Assembly: GCA_029379385.1 (NCBI GenBank)
Contig: CM055617.1
Span: 310,001-374,000, forward strand
Direction of reading: 5' to 3'
Length of the DNA: 64,000 nt
DNA from: Quillaja saponaria
Lineage: Eukaryota; Streptophyta; Magnoliopsida; Fabales; Quillajaceae
The stretch's first letter is position 1. Every line of letters starts with the position of its first letter. Below are positions 1-13,300 of the stretch, piece after piece. The notes beneath the pieces were generated by a model. The model had not been told where the DNA came from. It ran no database searches and saw only the letters and a list, made by a program, of their open reading frames with translations. The translations under genes were made by a program, and so were the position numbers.

Positions 1-366
1 TGGTTATTACCTGTAAGTGTTGCATGCTCTGTTTCTGGACTTACTCATGGTTACTTTCATATACTTGTTAATAACTTTAGGAAGTATTTTGTGCTTGGTT
101 GCATCGAGACATAAAATGATGACAGAGAATTTTGTAGCTAGACATATATGTACTGCAGCATATTGGCTTTATTTACCTGAAAAGCATAATTACAGTTACT
201 TTGCTTACTGTTATTTTCTACTGGTTTTTATCATAATGAAGATTTTGTATACGTGCTCAGTTGATACAATCTTGACAACACATAATGGTAGTTATGCATA
301 GTCATGTACATGCATTGAGTTTATGGCTCTTGTACCTTAAATTGGTTTTTGTATTAATGTTCATAG

Positions 367-1088
367 GAATGAAAAGACAGTTTCTCAAGGTATCGAATTG
401 AATGAGCAGCTTCAGAAAGTTCTTGCAAGGCATGATACCCTTCTTTCAGGTAGAACAACATCAACTGCAAATCATTTTCATCATGAAGAAGCAGATGATG
501 AAGAGCCTGAGCAGCTGCTGAGAAGGTACCACATGTTCTTAGAAAATCAGTTATCATGTTTGCTGCTAAATATGGACAAACTCTAGGCTGATTGTTCCGT
601 CATCTCTAGATTCAAAATTTGTTTTGGCTGTTATAATTGGCAGATTACAAAAAGGAAAAGCTTGTGCAAGGCCCGAAGATGAAGAAAGCACAGACGAGGG
701 ACCCCATTTAGGCTTGCTTGGATTATCTTTACATACTGAAAGGCTGAACCGTCCACTTATACGACCACTTTCGTTGGATCCACCTCGAGAACCTAATTGT
801 CATTCCCCACCTCTGGCAACTCCGCTTCCACCTGTAAAACTCATGGAGAGGGAGCCTCTACATGTTGCAATTGCACCACCACCTGCAAAACACAATGAGG
901 AGGAGTTACCTCATGTTGCTATTCCACCACCACCAGTAAAACACATTGAAAGGGAGAGATTTTTTCAGGAAAACAAGACTGATAGTTCTGTTGCTGGCCA
1001 TATGAGGGCACTCTCCTTACACAGTCGCAATGCAAGTAGCTCTCTCAGTGGAAGCTTTGATTCAAGTGACTCACCTTACAGCAAATAG
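367..1088 (+). CDS. TOM1-like (TOL) VHS-GAT protein, C-terminal exons only
   Basis: Plant TOL proteins are ESCRT-0-like ubiquitin receptors that sort ubiquitinated membrane proteins at the plasma membrane and endosomes. Only the 3' part of the gene lies in the window. I read exon 367-525 (acceptor ..CATAG, donor AG|GTACC) and last exon 644-1088, joined in phase through a split Arg codon. The first exon encodes the end of the GAT domain ([15 protein letters not shown], then [10 protein letters not shown]), which binds ubiquitin in this family, followed by an acidic linker. The last exon encodes a low-complexity Pro-rich tail containing the family-typical block [19 protein letters not shown] and two or three copies of a His-Val-Ala-Ile-Pro-rich repeat, ending in a Ser-rich stretch and a TAG stop. 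Bases 1-366 look intronic. The VHS domain must lie to the left of the window. Family assignment is good; the exact paralogue is unknown. Confidence 0.82.
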
Positions 1089-2297
<1,209 letters not shown>

Positions 2298-5200
2298 TCA
2301 CCGGAACAGTGGCAATATACCCCACTGGTGCAGAAACCCCTCACCGGTAGTGACTTCCAGAAATAACAGAAGAAGCACAGCCAGCATTGCTGCTCTTCCA
2401 TTCCAGGTTTCAGCACTTTTTGTCCAACCCCATTCCCACATCGTTACAGGTGGTGGAAGCTCTCTACGTTGTGAGTCATAAGCTGCCAATAATTCTTCTA
2501 CACTGCCTAGGGGAACTAATGACTGCATTGGGACACAATCCAATTAGATCACATAATACATTGATACAAGGGTGTGAACATTACATCAAATCACAAATGA
2601 AAAATAGAACTTCTTGTGCATTTCTATGACACATCGGCCTGCACATCCATACTGCATATACATATGGGAATTGACAGGGTACCTGTCGAGCTTCAAGATT
2701 TGAAACTGCCATAGCACCAACATAAGGGAGACTCTCAATTACAGCATCTGCCAAATCTGAAATGAAGGTGTGCTCACATCCTAAGGCAGGAACTCGGCCC
2801 CATTTTTCAATACCAGATTTTAGAGCCAATTCTTTGTACTCAACATCAATCTCTTCTAGAGTTTCAATATGCTCACTAACAAAGCTGTAAATCAAACATT
2901 AAAAGTTTAGACATAGAGAGAGAGAGATATATAAAGAGAAAAGCAGCATTATACAGAAAGAGCATAGTAGAAAAGGAAAGAAAAAGAAATATTCAGTTAA
3001 CAGTTTCCCAATACTGCACAACAGAGGTCATATTACCTAATTGGAACAGCCAAGAGATTTTTCACCCCCTTCTGCCCAAGTTCAACTATTGTCTCATCTG
3101 TGTAGGGTTTTAACCATTCCACTGGTCCAACTCTACTCTGTAAAATTTACTGTCAACCATCACAAATGTAGACATAGATATATGTGTATCTCATCTATAA
3201 TAGTAAAATGTGAATATTTGTCAAACAAATCATATAAATGATTTAGAATACAATGTAAAGTAAACCATTCAATAACTAGAAAAACTTTGAATTATGATCT
3301 TAGTGATATCTATTCAGGAGAAGTTGTTACCAACCAAAATACAAAAGGCCAAGTATTTTCATCACTTCCTCCTATAGGAGATTTATTTTTCATTTTGTGC
3401 TGGTTTTTTTCCCATGCTTTACTTGCAGGTTCAATTTTACAAGGAGGGTCAGGATCTGGATAGAGTTCTACAAGTTTTATCCTCCATAATCCCAAGACTT
3501 CCCTATTCCCCCAGCATATAAATCAATACTATCTATTAACGGTTGAAAATCACAATACAGATAAAGGCAAACTAGTAACAATAAAAACAGAGTAGGTACC
3601 TGATAAGCAAGAGTGTAAGCATTAGTTATGTTTCTCTTCTCCAACTCTTCCATTATTAAATCCACACTTTCCTCCATCTCTGCCTTATATGGATCACCGG
3701 CCTCTTCAACATATGCAAGGGGAACCCCGTGGGCGCTAAAGAATATCATAACCTGAAACGAACATTCAAACTACTTAGGATACATATACAACGAAGTAAC
3801 CTCCAAACAGTGGATCTTAGATTAACAAAATGCTGCTCCACCAATAGAAAAAGCAATAAATAAGCAAACTGTTGGTTGACATATGCATTAAGCATAATGA
3901 ATTTGTGAACCGTCCCAGTGAACCTCGGAGACCAACAGTTTCAGCCAACTGCTATAGTTTTAATTTAGGAAGGTGTATACTAGATCAAGCATAAGGATGG
4001 AAATGAAACGCAAATTATCAAGATGTTCGAGCTGGACTGAACTAAACAACTAGAAGCTCAGCTAGGCTTGTGTCAACTCGAACTTCAGGTATTTAGGTCA
4101 ACCTCAATCATCTTCTATCTTTATTGTCATTGATGGCGGTCATTTTCACATTTCAATCAAAGATTGGGATTATAAATTTGTGTTATTTGGTTCAGTTCAT
4201 ACTTCATACAGAAGAAGACTGCTTCTCCATGGTAATTGCCAATAATGTGAAAGCAGCACATAACAATAATAAGCATTAATCCCAAATGAATTGGGGTCGG
4301 TTGTATGGGTTCTCACAAACTAGTTGGTATCCTCGTGAATTCTTTTCCTCCATTCATTGTACATGACTAAGTTCTCTTCTGAACCTTTTATACTCATGTC
4401 TTTCCTTACCACTTCTACCCACATAGATATTTATCTTTCTCTAGCCCCCAACTCACCATGTGAGACAAAATAAAATCCAAAAACCAAATCATATAAACTT
4501 GGAAAAGGGATGGAGAAAGAGGAGGAGGAGGTACACAAGTAAGTAAATAAATCACCAAGCAAATAAGATAACCAAGATTGATGAAAATGTCGGTAAGAAG
4601 TTATTACAACATAAAAAGGAACAATACCTCTTCAGGGCTTCCAAAAGTTTTTAACTCCTTTTCAATTAAATTTGCCATGGCCATTATGTATCCTTCACGC
4701 TGGTACCACGAAGGTATTACAGTGTGCTGCATGTTAACCAAGTATTCATCCTCCCTGTGAACAAATTAACTAAGCATAAGATTACTGATTTGGAGCATCA
4801 AAGTGAAAAGAATACTATTGATAGCAGTCACCTGAATATACTCTCTAAGAGACGAAGGCTTGAACCACTAGTTGATATTGAAAACTGTGGATAAAGTGGT
4901 AGGACAACAAGTTTTGAAATTCCATCCCTTTTTATCTACATGATATGTTTCAGAAAGATAATTAATAGCCACATAAACATAAATCGGTTTCCAATAATAG
5001 AAACAAATCTGTTGTATCAAATAATTAGGGAAATATATGTAATGTAATATTTACATATATCAATATATATATATTGATGAGTAATATTATTTCATCAGTT
5101 TCATATCTTGAGTACTCCTGTCTCCACAACTTATGTATCTCATCTTCTTAGATATTTACCATAACCATGACATGTTAGCACAATATTGCAACAATACTTT

Positions 5201-6367
5201 TGACCAATACTCACTTCTCAACTAACTTTGAATTGTGATAGATTCTGCTCTGTACAGTTGAATATAGAAACAAGATTCAGGAGGCTAACTTCTTAAATTT
5301 GATATCACCTATTCTAGATCTCTCCCCAATCCCCCATTTTCTGGTAAATCATACTGAGCACAGGAAAGTACACCTTGAAATTTGATAACTGCAATATATT
5401 TAAAACTATAAAATGTACAGTATGCTGTGGACAACTTGTAATTAAAATTTATCCAAATCCGTGTTGAAAGCTAAGTCTAAATATGACCAGGTACCTGTTC
5501 AATAGCTTCTTCAGTGAATGGATGCCAGTAACGCATGCCAACATACACCTTTGCAGGGACATCCTTTGCCCAAAGAGACTTCCTCAATTCTTCAGCCTGA
5601 ATAAAAAATATAATAAGAAGAAGATATAGTTTAAGGGGTTCAGACAAGAAAAATTGAAAGTTTCAACGGAAAGTGAACATTTTATTGAGTGAAATTATCA
5701 CATCATTCGAAACATAAGACAATTCAAGACAGTTCTTTCAAGGAATGAAATGTTGATATTCTTGAAATCCACATTGCCACTTCAACAACGGTTATTTCAA
5801 GAAAGTTCAATGGTCGAAAGGCATGCATACACAGTGGTGACTTTAGAAGACCTTTGCAAGTAACCTTTCAGCCATTCATAATCATTATGCTTTGTTCTCT
5901 GTTAACTGCAGATATCAAGCACATCTAGAAACTCTGAAATATCTCCTATTCAACTAGTTAACTTTCCGATACACTAAACTTGGAAATTTTTTTTTTTGAT
6001 ATGTGTGCACCAGAATCACAAGAAATGAGATGAAAACTGAAATATATTCTACAGATAAATCATGCCTGAGCATCTGTAATACGTCTAAGAGGAGAACCAC
6101 CACCAATTGAAGCATAGCCTTCTTTGCTCTTTGGTGCTCTGAGAACAGATATGAATTGGGCCAATGGATTTTGAAGAAAACGGAACAATCTTGGGAGCCG
6201 TATAATATCCTGCATAATTATATAAAAAGAAGACAGTTACATGTAAAGAAACCTCCTGCATAGATTTTTAGAAGATACAGCATTAGCACGGAAAACTGGA
6301 GAAAAAGTTCAGGATGCAGGAAAACAATGAAACTCATTCTTCTTGATATAAGTGTCACATTGCCTTT

Positions 6368-6398
<31 letters not shown>

Positions 6399-8125
6399 AC
6401 TCCAATAATGAGCCAATGCTTTTAAGTTGAGTGTTGTATGAGTTGTTAAGTTGGAAAAGCAATTACTCAGAACCTTTCTCGTCAAACTATACTTGTGTTG
6501 CAGAACAATGCAACTTGGAGAGTAAATTGCAATTTGAAAGAAAAATTTCATGCGAACATCCAACAAGCAAAAATTTAGATATGATTTTTCTGTGACAGAA
6601 ATAAGAAATATGAGATATACCCATTGCACTATGTTGACGACTTTATCATTCATGAAACTGGAGTCAGAAGTTATAAGTAATGGCCACTAAATTAAGCAAG
6701 CATGGGTACCACAAAAAGTTTAAACAAGACCAACAAAGCCATTACATATAACTTCTAGAGGGAGAGAACACTCAAGGAGTGAATGATAAAAGATCATTTG
6801 AGAAGCATCACAGCAAAAAGACAGAGAATTACCGGGTCAGCAAAGAGGTTAAACAAGAAAGGCTGCACATCATCTAGAGTTTCTGGACCTCCAAGATTTA
6901 GCAATAGCACTCCAATCTTATCATCACCGACAAGAGCTGTACTTGGAACATCTTCAGTTTTTGAAGTTACTAGTGCTCCCACTGGTGGCAAGTACTTGTT
7001 CCGTGATTGCTTAGAAACAAAACATTGTGCTTCAGAGCATCCCAAGGAATATCTTGGCACCATACAAATTTTTGAGGAATTAGAGTTAATATGAGCCTCC
7101 ATATGGACTCCGGAGCAACGGTACAAACTTTGAGAAGTCAACATTGCCCGTGGAAACAGCCTATGAAAAGGCAGGATAAAGCATAAGAAGATGTTATTAA
7201 CAAATGATCCCACACACATAGTTCTAAACTATTTGACATAGAATGAAATCTCTTAGCATGGATTTAAAGTTAGTTATTGTATCAAATGAGTTTAAGAAAA
7301 CTAAGCAAGATATTTGGGCATGACAGTGACACTTGATAACTTCAATATAACAGAAAACTAAGCAAGCACAATATTATTTTACATCAGTAGAATGCTATGT
7401 TTATCATTATAAATTACATGGTCGAGAAAAATATGGAAAATACGTAAAAGAAAGAGAATATCAGTTTGATAGTATATTCATCATCTAGTTTGAGTATTTA
7501 TGAAACTACAAAGCACTTGTATAACATGCAAAAGTATTCTATTACATCTAGTAGTACTTGAAATTTCATACTTGTTATTGGCTAAAAGGTTGTTGGATTT
7601 CAATACACTCCTGATACTCGTTTGTAATTGTATCTAACAATAATTTGACATGCCATATTAGAAAGTTACCATACCTATTTATATAAATTGTATATAACTC
7701 CAACACGTAAGGATGTGACTCTATTTGTAACTTAATTGATCCCAAACAAAGCCAGATTAAAAACAAGACACCAGAAAGATTGATTTTACCAGAACCTAGC
7801 AATTTAGGCTATCATCTTGCATGTTAGTTATGTTCCCTTGCTAACATCAGCAGAACATGAGCTCAGGCAATGCTGAAGAAAAATGCAGCAAAGACCCATT
7901 GCATAGAGAATCCACAAAATGCATAAATGGGTATCTACAATTTTGGCAGTATAATTAAATTAAAACACTTAAAAGGTACAGTTGAAAATAGTGTATATGA
8001 AATGAAAACACTTACAGTGGAAACTTGAGATTGCGAGTAGCAGGGATGAGGCATGAAGGAGGAGTAAACATATACGATGAAGAAGAAGAGGAAGGTGAAG
8101 ATGGGTTCTGAATTAGAGACTTCAT
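2298..8125 (-). CDS. FC2: Ferrochelatase-2, chloroplastic, with C-terminal CAB motif
   Basis: Ferrochelatase inserts Fe2+ into protoporphyrin IX, the last step of haem synthesis, in the plastid. CDS exons on the minus strand: 8016-8125, 6833-7160, 6066-6209, 5495-5596, 4832-4935, 4628-4754, 3600-3752, 3037-3137, 2683-2884, 2298-2522. The sum is 1596 nt, giving 531 aa plus stop with no frame breaks. A Ser-rich transit peptide (about 1-80) precedes the HemH domain, which starts at [12 protein letters not shown]. The catalytic His lies in FSAHGVP (about H313) and the conserved Glu in [12 protein letters not shown] (about E394). The C-terminus carries the LHC-like motif ETWNGRAAM (about 495-503) followed by a hydrophobic helix. 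This tail marks the FC2 type found in photosynthetic tissue and absent from FC1. The start is the first ATG giving a plastid-type leader. The intron after ITDAQ appears to use a GC donor (CAG|GCATGA). Confidence 0.95.
4262..4480. repeat. Possible RTE/SINE-type 3' remnant in ferrochelatase intron
   Basis: Within the intron between exons 6 and 7 of the ferrochelatase gene there is AATAATAAG next to CCCAAATGAATTGGGGTCGG, followed by a pyrimidine-rich segment. The palindrome-like AATTGGGGTCGG phrase next to a short AAT microsatellite resembles the 3' ends of non-LTR retroelements common in eudicots. This is recognition by resemblance only. No target-site duplication was found. Confidence 0.3.
6370..6396 (+). 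repeat. 27-base poly-G homopolymer
   Basis: An uninterrupted run of 27 G on the plus strand (C on the coding strand) lies inside the ferrochelatase intron between exons 2 and 3. Such runs are rare in plant introns, can form G-quadruplexes and are error-prone in sequencing, so the length should be treated as approximate. Confidence 0.95.
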
Positions 8126-8833
8126 AGTCTGATAATTTATTGATCCCCCTTCGCTTTCCTTTCCTCCTCTCTTTAATCCCTAAAAAAATCCCACCACAAA
8201 AGAATGAAACTTTACTTGGAAAACCCAACCCAACACTGAGCAGAAGGCAGAGGGTGAGAAGTGGTTGTCTGAGCAAGCATAAGGTTAGCAATTGAAGCTC
8301 GTGTGATATAATGGAGAAGGGTATATGAAAGTTTGCTTCTTTATTGTTATTTTGTTCTTTTTCAAACAGAAGAATGGGCTGTAGAGTTAATACGAGCAAA
8401 ATGCGACTGAGGAGAATGAAATAAACTCCCACCACTTCATTTTCTTTTCCTTTATCTATCATTCTCCCACCATATTTTTACTGCCTACCATTTTCTTTTT
8501 CCAATTTCATATTATTCAGATAAGATCCATACTTTCCAGCCATATCCATACCATCAGGCATCAATGACAATAACATTTATTATCAATCCTGTACGATTGG
8601 AAGAACATAGCCCTTACAAATTATTTGGGGGTGATATTTTTTCGGATGAAAGAAGAGATTTAAAATTCTTGCTACATGATTAGCACTATTACATTTTGTT
8701 CATCTGTATAAAAATTCGTTAAAAGTTTTAGTAGGAAAATTATGTTTTTTACGAGTCCTCAATTAGATTTTTGCCCTTTTATTTTTATCATAAAGTAATA
8801 ATTAATAAGGCATTTCTTTTATATGGTTAAGAG
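8126..8833 (-). promoter_or_regulatory. 5' UTR and proximal promoter of ferrochelatase
   Basis: Upstream of the ferrochelatase start the coding strand is CT-rich to about 8460, as expected for a plant 5' UTR. Beyond that it turns AT-rich. No firm TATA box or cis element could be assigned. No other gene is visible in the interval. Confidence 0.35.
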
Positions 8834-9171
8834 TAGGGTGTTGACGAGTCGAGCTCAAGCCAAAAATATTTTGTAGGCAAAGAAAGTTGAACTTAAGACC
8901 TCTTAGTAAAAATTTGTATAATTTATCACTAAATCAAGTAATAATTTGTATTAATTTGTTGTATATAAATATATTTATTATAAATGTATATATAAATAAT
9001 ATTAAACGAGCTAGTTCACGAGCCGAGCTTTAGAAAGATTGAGCTCGGCTCGTTTTACTAAACGAGTTTAAAATTAAGTTCAAGATCGGTTCGTTTTTTA
9101 AAAAACGAGCCGAGCTTGATCCGAGCTCTTAACGAGTAGCTCACGAGCTAGCTTGGCTCATTGCACTCCTA
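8834..9171. mobile_element. hAT-type MITE with 8-bp target duplication
   Basis: A 338-bp non-coding element begins TAGGGTGTTGACGAG and ends ATTGCACTCCTA, so its ends are imperfect inverted repeats starting TAGGGTG/TAGGAGTG. It is flanked by gttaagag (8826-8833) and gctaagag (9172-9179), which match at 7 of 8 positions as expected for an aged hAT target-site duplication. The interior holds palindromic arms rich in ACGAGC and GAGCTCGGCTCG that could fold into a hairpin. There is no transposase, so it is non-autonomous. The class call rests on TIR shape and TSD length. Confidence 0.8.
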
Positions 9172-9429
9172 GCTAAGAGCAATGATACATCACTGTGGTA
9201 AGCTTTCTGAGATAGAAATTCGCACATATTAGTTTCTTTTGTTAAGCTATCGTTTTCAATTCAATATCACTTTAATTTCCTCTCATAGGTACACTATTCA
9301 ATTCAATGTTCTAGAAAAATTATTTTATAGGAATAATGCTGTATCAGTTAGGAGACTCCATCTAAAGTCAACAATGATATATTATTGGGTAATAAAAGTT
9401 ACGTTTAAAAATTATTATGTGCGTTGAGT

Positions 9430-9639
9430 CAATTATTATTATCATTATTTGTATTTAGTTGACAGTATATTTTTATTAACTATCTTTTTAATCCGGTTAA
9501 AAATTCAGTTTACTATTATTATCGTTATTTTTATTTAGTTGATAAAATATTTTATTTAACTATCTTTCTGATTCGATTAAAAATTAACTTATATGTATTT
9601 TGACTAATAACATGAAAGATGACTAATAACATGAAAGAC
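9430..9639. repeat. Two small tandem duplications in intergenic DNA
   Basis: An imperfect direct duplication of about 80 bp spans 9430-9590. Both copies contain ATTTAGTTGA, then TTAACTATCTTT and GTTAAAAATT-type blocks. Immediately after it, a 19-bp unit (gactaataacatgaaaga plus one base) occurs twice at 9602-9620 and 9621-9639. These look like replication-slippage products. I see no coding potential. Confidence 0.75.
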
Positions 9640-10300
9640 AGACTAGTAGCAAAATTTTGAAAATTTTACCCTCACAAGCCAATTATTTCATACTCTTGCC
9701 ATAACTAGGTAAGCTATCCTCTATCTTGCTAGGTGAAATTGATTCAACAAATAAATCTGGCAGTATTGTTATAACTTTCGAGAACCTTAAATCAAATGTC
9801 ACTTAAAACCTGAAAAAACGCAGTCCTTCACGGGCAGTGTATAGAACATTTCTGCTCAACAGCAGTGATGGAACATGTGCATTTGTTTAGTAAAACGCAA
9901 TCCTTTAACGGCAGGTTTTCATAACCATGTGCAGATGTATAAGGAAAAGGTGATTTTATGGCCTCTCCTACTACTAACATACATGAATAAAGAGTCAAGG
10001 TGAATTAAGGGCATTCATGTTTCTTAATCACTGTCTGTCACTAGGTGAAAATCAGCTGTAAACTTCTACTATAACCTTTTTGATATCGAATATTCATGTC
10101 TTCATATTTTAGGGTAACCAGACAACTACTTCTCATACATGAAGTCTATGGTGACACCGATGGTAAATTACTACATGCCATAAAAGTAAAATCATATTTT
10201 CAAGTTTGTAGCACATATTATTAATTATGATACACACATATAAGTTGATTCTACAATCACTTAATCTAACAAGCAGTCAAGCAGACAAGGATTATACTGC
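9640..10300. other. Intergenic region downstream of SnRK2
   Basis: AT-rich DNA. Its right part is probably the 3' UTR of the minus-strand SnRK2 gene. No gene, RNA or clear element is visible. Confidence 0.4.
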
Positions 10301-13300
10301 TTAACTGATATGAAATTCTCCACTTGCATGAACCTCCTTGACTCTTTTCTCATACTCATCTTCTTCATCCTCTCCTCCCTCCACCTCCACCTCCCCATCC
10401 ACATCTTCATTCTCTTCTTCATCTTCATCTTCACCTTCCCAGCCAAAACCTCTGACAGGCCTGGATACCGGAGGTGGGTTTCTTGCCTCCCCCACAATTT
10501 TCATGATCTCATCGACACTTTGAAGAGAAAAGCTTGGGTTGTCTCTCTGGTAATAAATGGTTTGAGCTGAATCTGTTAGCTCCCTTGGCAGATTCTTCAA
10601 AAACCATGGGTGGTTCTTAATTTCTTTAAGTGTAATTCTCTGCAAATCAATAAAGACAATGGTCTGGCAATCAGCTTCATATTACCATTATTAAGCAAAT
10701 TACTAATTCTAAAAAGTTGGATGAAGGAGCAGACATACATATTCATGGCCATATATAATAGGAGAAAAAACCAAAAGCTAATTACTATACTAACATACTT
10801 ACCCGCAATGGATTTGCAACAAATATGCAAGAGAACTATACTATCATACTTACCCGCAATGGATTTGCAACAAATATGCGAGAGAACTATACTATCATAC
10901 TTACCCGCAATGGATTTGCAACAAATATGCGAGAGAGAAGGTGTCTGCAATCTTGAGATACGTGAACATAATCAGGGATCTTGTACTGAACGGCCATTAT
11001 TCGCTGCAGAAGAGGGAATAATTAAGCATGAATGAAGTAAAACAAAGGAGCAGAAACACTCACATTAGAATGAAATGCAAGGTGTACATACCTGAATTGT
11101 TTTTCTAAAATTCTTAGGGTCATCTTGGTCCTCAAAGGGGTATGCTCCAACCAGCATAACATAGAGAGTTACTCCACATGACCACACATCTGCCAACTAG
11201 AACAATAGCAAAAATAGAGATAATCATGTGCCAAATCAAGAAAACAATTAAGGTCACAGATTGGTTCTGAAGTGAAAGCTACTAATTTATAGTTTCAGTA
11301 AACACCAGACACAATAGAACAACAGAACAGTAAATCAGTCCCTATATTTCCATATAATTTTTTTAATTTTTTTTAATTGACTGCTAATTAATGTAGGATA
11401 AGTTGGATAGAAACATAAAACTGTAAATTAAATATAAATAAATCACAACGGTGAATAAACTCCCTCCTCCTTTCCCCACACTCTGCAGTTTATAGATTCA
11501 TTTATGATAGATCCTGAGTCAGGATAAGTTGCCACTGATATATACCAGACAGACAAATCCATGGAAAATACCAAAATATCAAAAGAACATTGGCAACCTA
11601 TAAAGTACAAACTTGCCATAATTTTGAGCAAATATGGCATTTCTATCTACCCAAAAACTGGAAAAGAAAAGACCGAAAGAGATCAAAAGGAGGAAAGAAA
11701 TAAATGCAAAGTTATCCTCATACCCATAACAACAGGAAACCACATCACTTACAGATTTGGAAGGTTTGAATTGGAACCACCAACATAAGGTGATTTCGGA
11801 ATGCACTTTTGAGCCACAACTCAATTCACCATAACCAAACACATGCACACATGAATATGTACTTATTATAAACTAGCAACTAATACCATGATTGTAGAAC
11901 CTAGAGCAAATTTCAAGAATACAAGTAATCCAACCAGGCAAATCTTTGTTGCCCTTTGGTAGTCATTCCTAAGCTTCATTGATTGCGAAAATGCAAAACT
12001 ACATTTCTTATGGCTGATAAAAAATAATTTAATGAAGATTGAAACCAAGATACCATCAGGATACATACTTCAAGGGAAATATAGAATGATGCATTCATAC
12101 TCAGCACAATTAGCTATAGAGTTACTTTCTTTAAACAATTTACATATCAGATGCTCTGGATAAAATGCAGATCACACAAACAGGTTCGTGCACAAACACA
12201 AACAGAACATAGGTTAGGTTATACATATTACCTTTCCATCATACTCTCTTCTAGATAGGACTTCCGGTGCTATATATGCTGGAGTTCCAACTGTTGATTT
12301 CGGTCGTGAATGCAGCAAAGATGACTATACCACAAATTAGTAGCATTTAAATAGCTATACCACCATAACAAAGATTACTGTAACATTTAATCACATCAAT
12401 TCGCATACCTTAGAGTAACCAAAGTCACAAATTTTCAATCGAGGTGCAGGGCTTCCATCTAAAAGCGTATTTTCTAGTTTCAAATCTCTATGGCATATTT
12501 GCTGTAAATAAGAAAGACAGATATACTCAATTCATGTATCTAGAATGCAACATATAGACGAAAAGGTGCGACTTTGTCATAAGTTGAGCATGATTTTACC
12601 ATGGAATGACAATAATTGACACCGGAGATCAGCTGCTGAAAGAAATATCTAGCCTGAACAAACAACGAAAACAAAAATAAATTCACTGTTGCAGTAATAT
12701 AATTTAAAACAACGAGACTGGAAGCAAATGTGAATATGTGATAATATCAACCTCATCTTCACTAAATCGGCCAGCACTGCAGATTCGCTCAAATAGCTCC
12801 CCACCAGCTGCATACTCCATTACTATTGCCAAATGTGTGGGGGTCAGAACTACCTGTAAATTCACAATCCAAAAGAACAAAATAAGAGGGGAACAAGGAC
12901 TTAGAGTTTCTTAGCTTTTATTTCTAGGAAATAGTAGACACTAAACAAACAAGTAAAAGTGAAAGTAATTGCCTCCTTGAAGCGGATTATATTGGGGTGT
13001 CTCAGGGATCTATGGTTGATAATTTCTCTCGCCACATTCTCATCAATCTGCAGTTGAAAAGAAAAGAAAGATGGGAACCACAAACGTAAATGTAGAAGCA
13101 TATCATTCATAAAGAAAACAAACGAATAGATAAATAAGAAAATAGGACCCTTGAGTCAGTCTGATTGGTTTCTAAGAACTATGTATTCTTTTTGGGTGGG
13201 GTGAATGGGGTGGCAATTGCTGTTTAACTTTACATCAAGTTCTACTCTGGAATCGACCTCACGAATATCTCTGGGTACTTCATGAAAAAACAGTTTAAGA

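Noticed and set aside
2440..2460. TTCCCACATCG, the upstream element of plant snRNA genes
   Set aside because: It is the reverse complement of ferrochelatase codons for VTMWEW, with no TATA box or snRNA sequence at the required distance.
10310..10570. Plus-strand hydrophobic/Ser-rich frames opposite the SnRK2 last exon
   Set aside because: They are antisense shadows of the acidic GAA/GAT-rich tail of the kinase.
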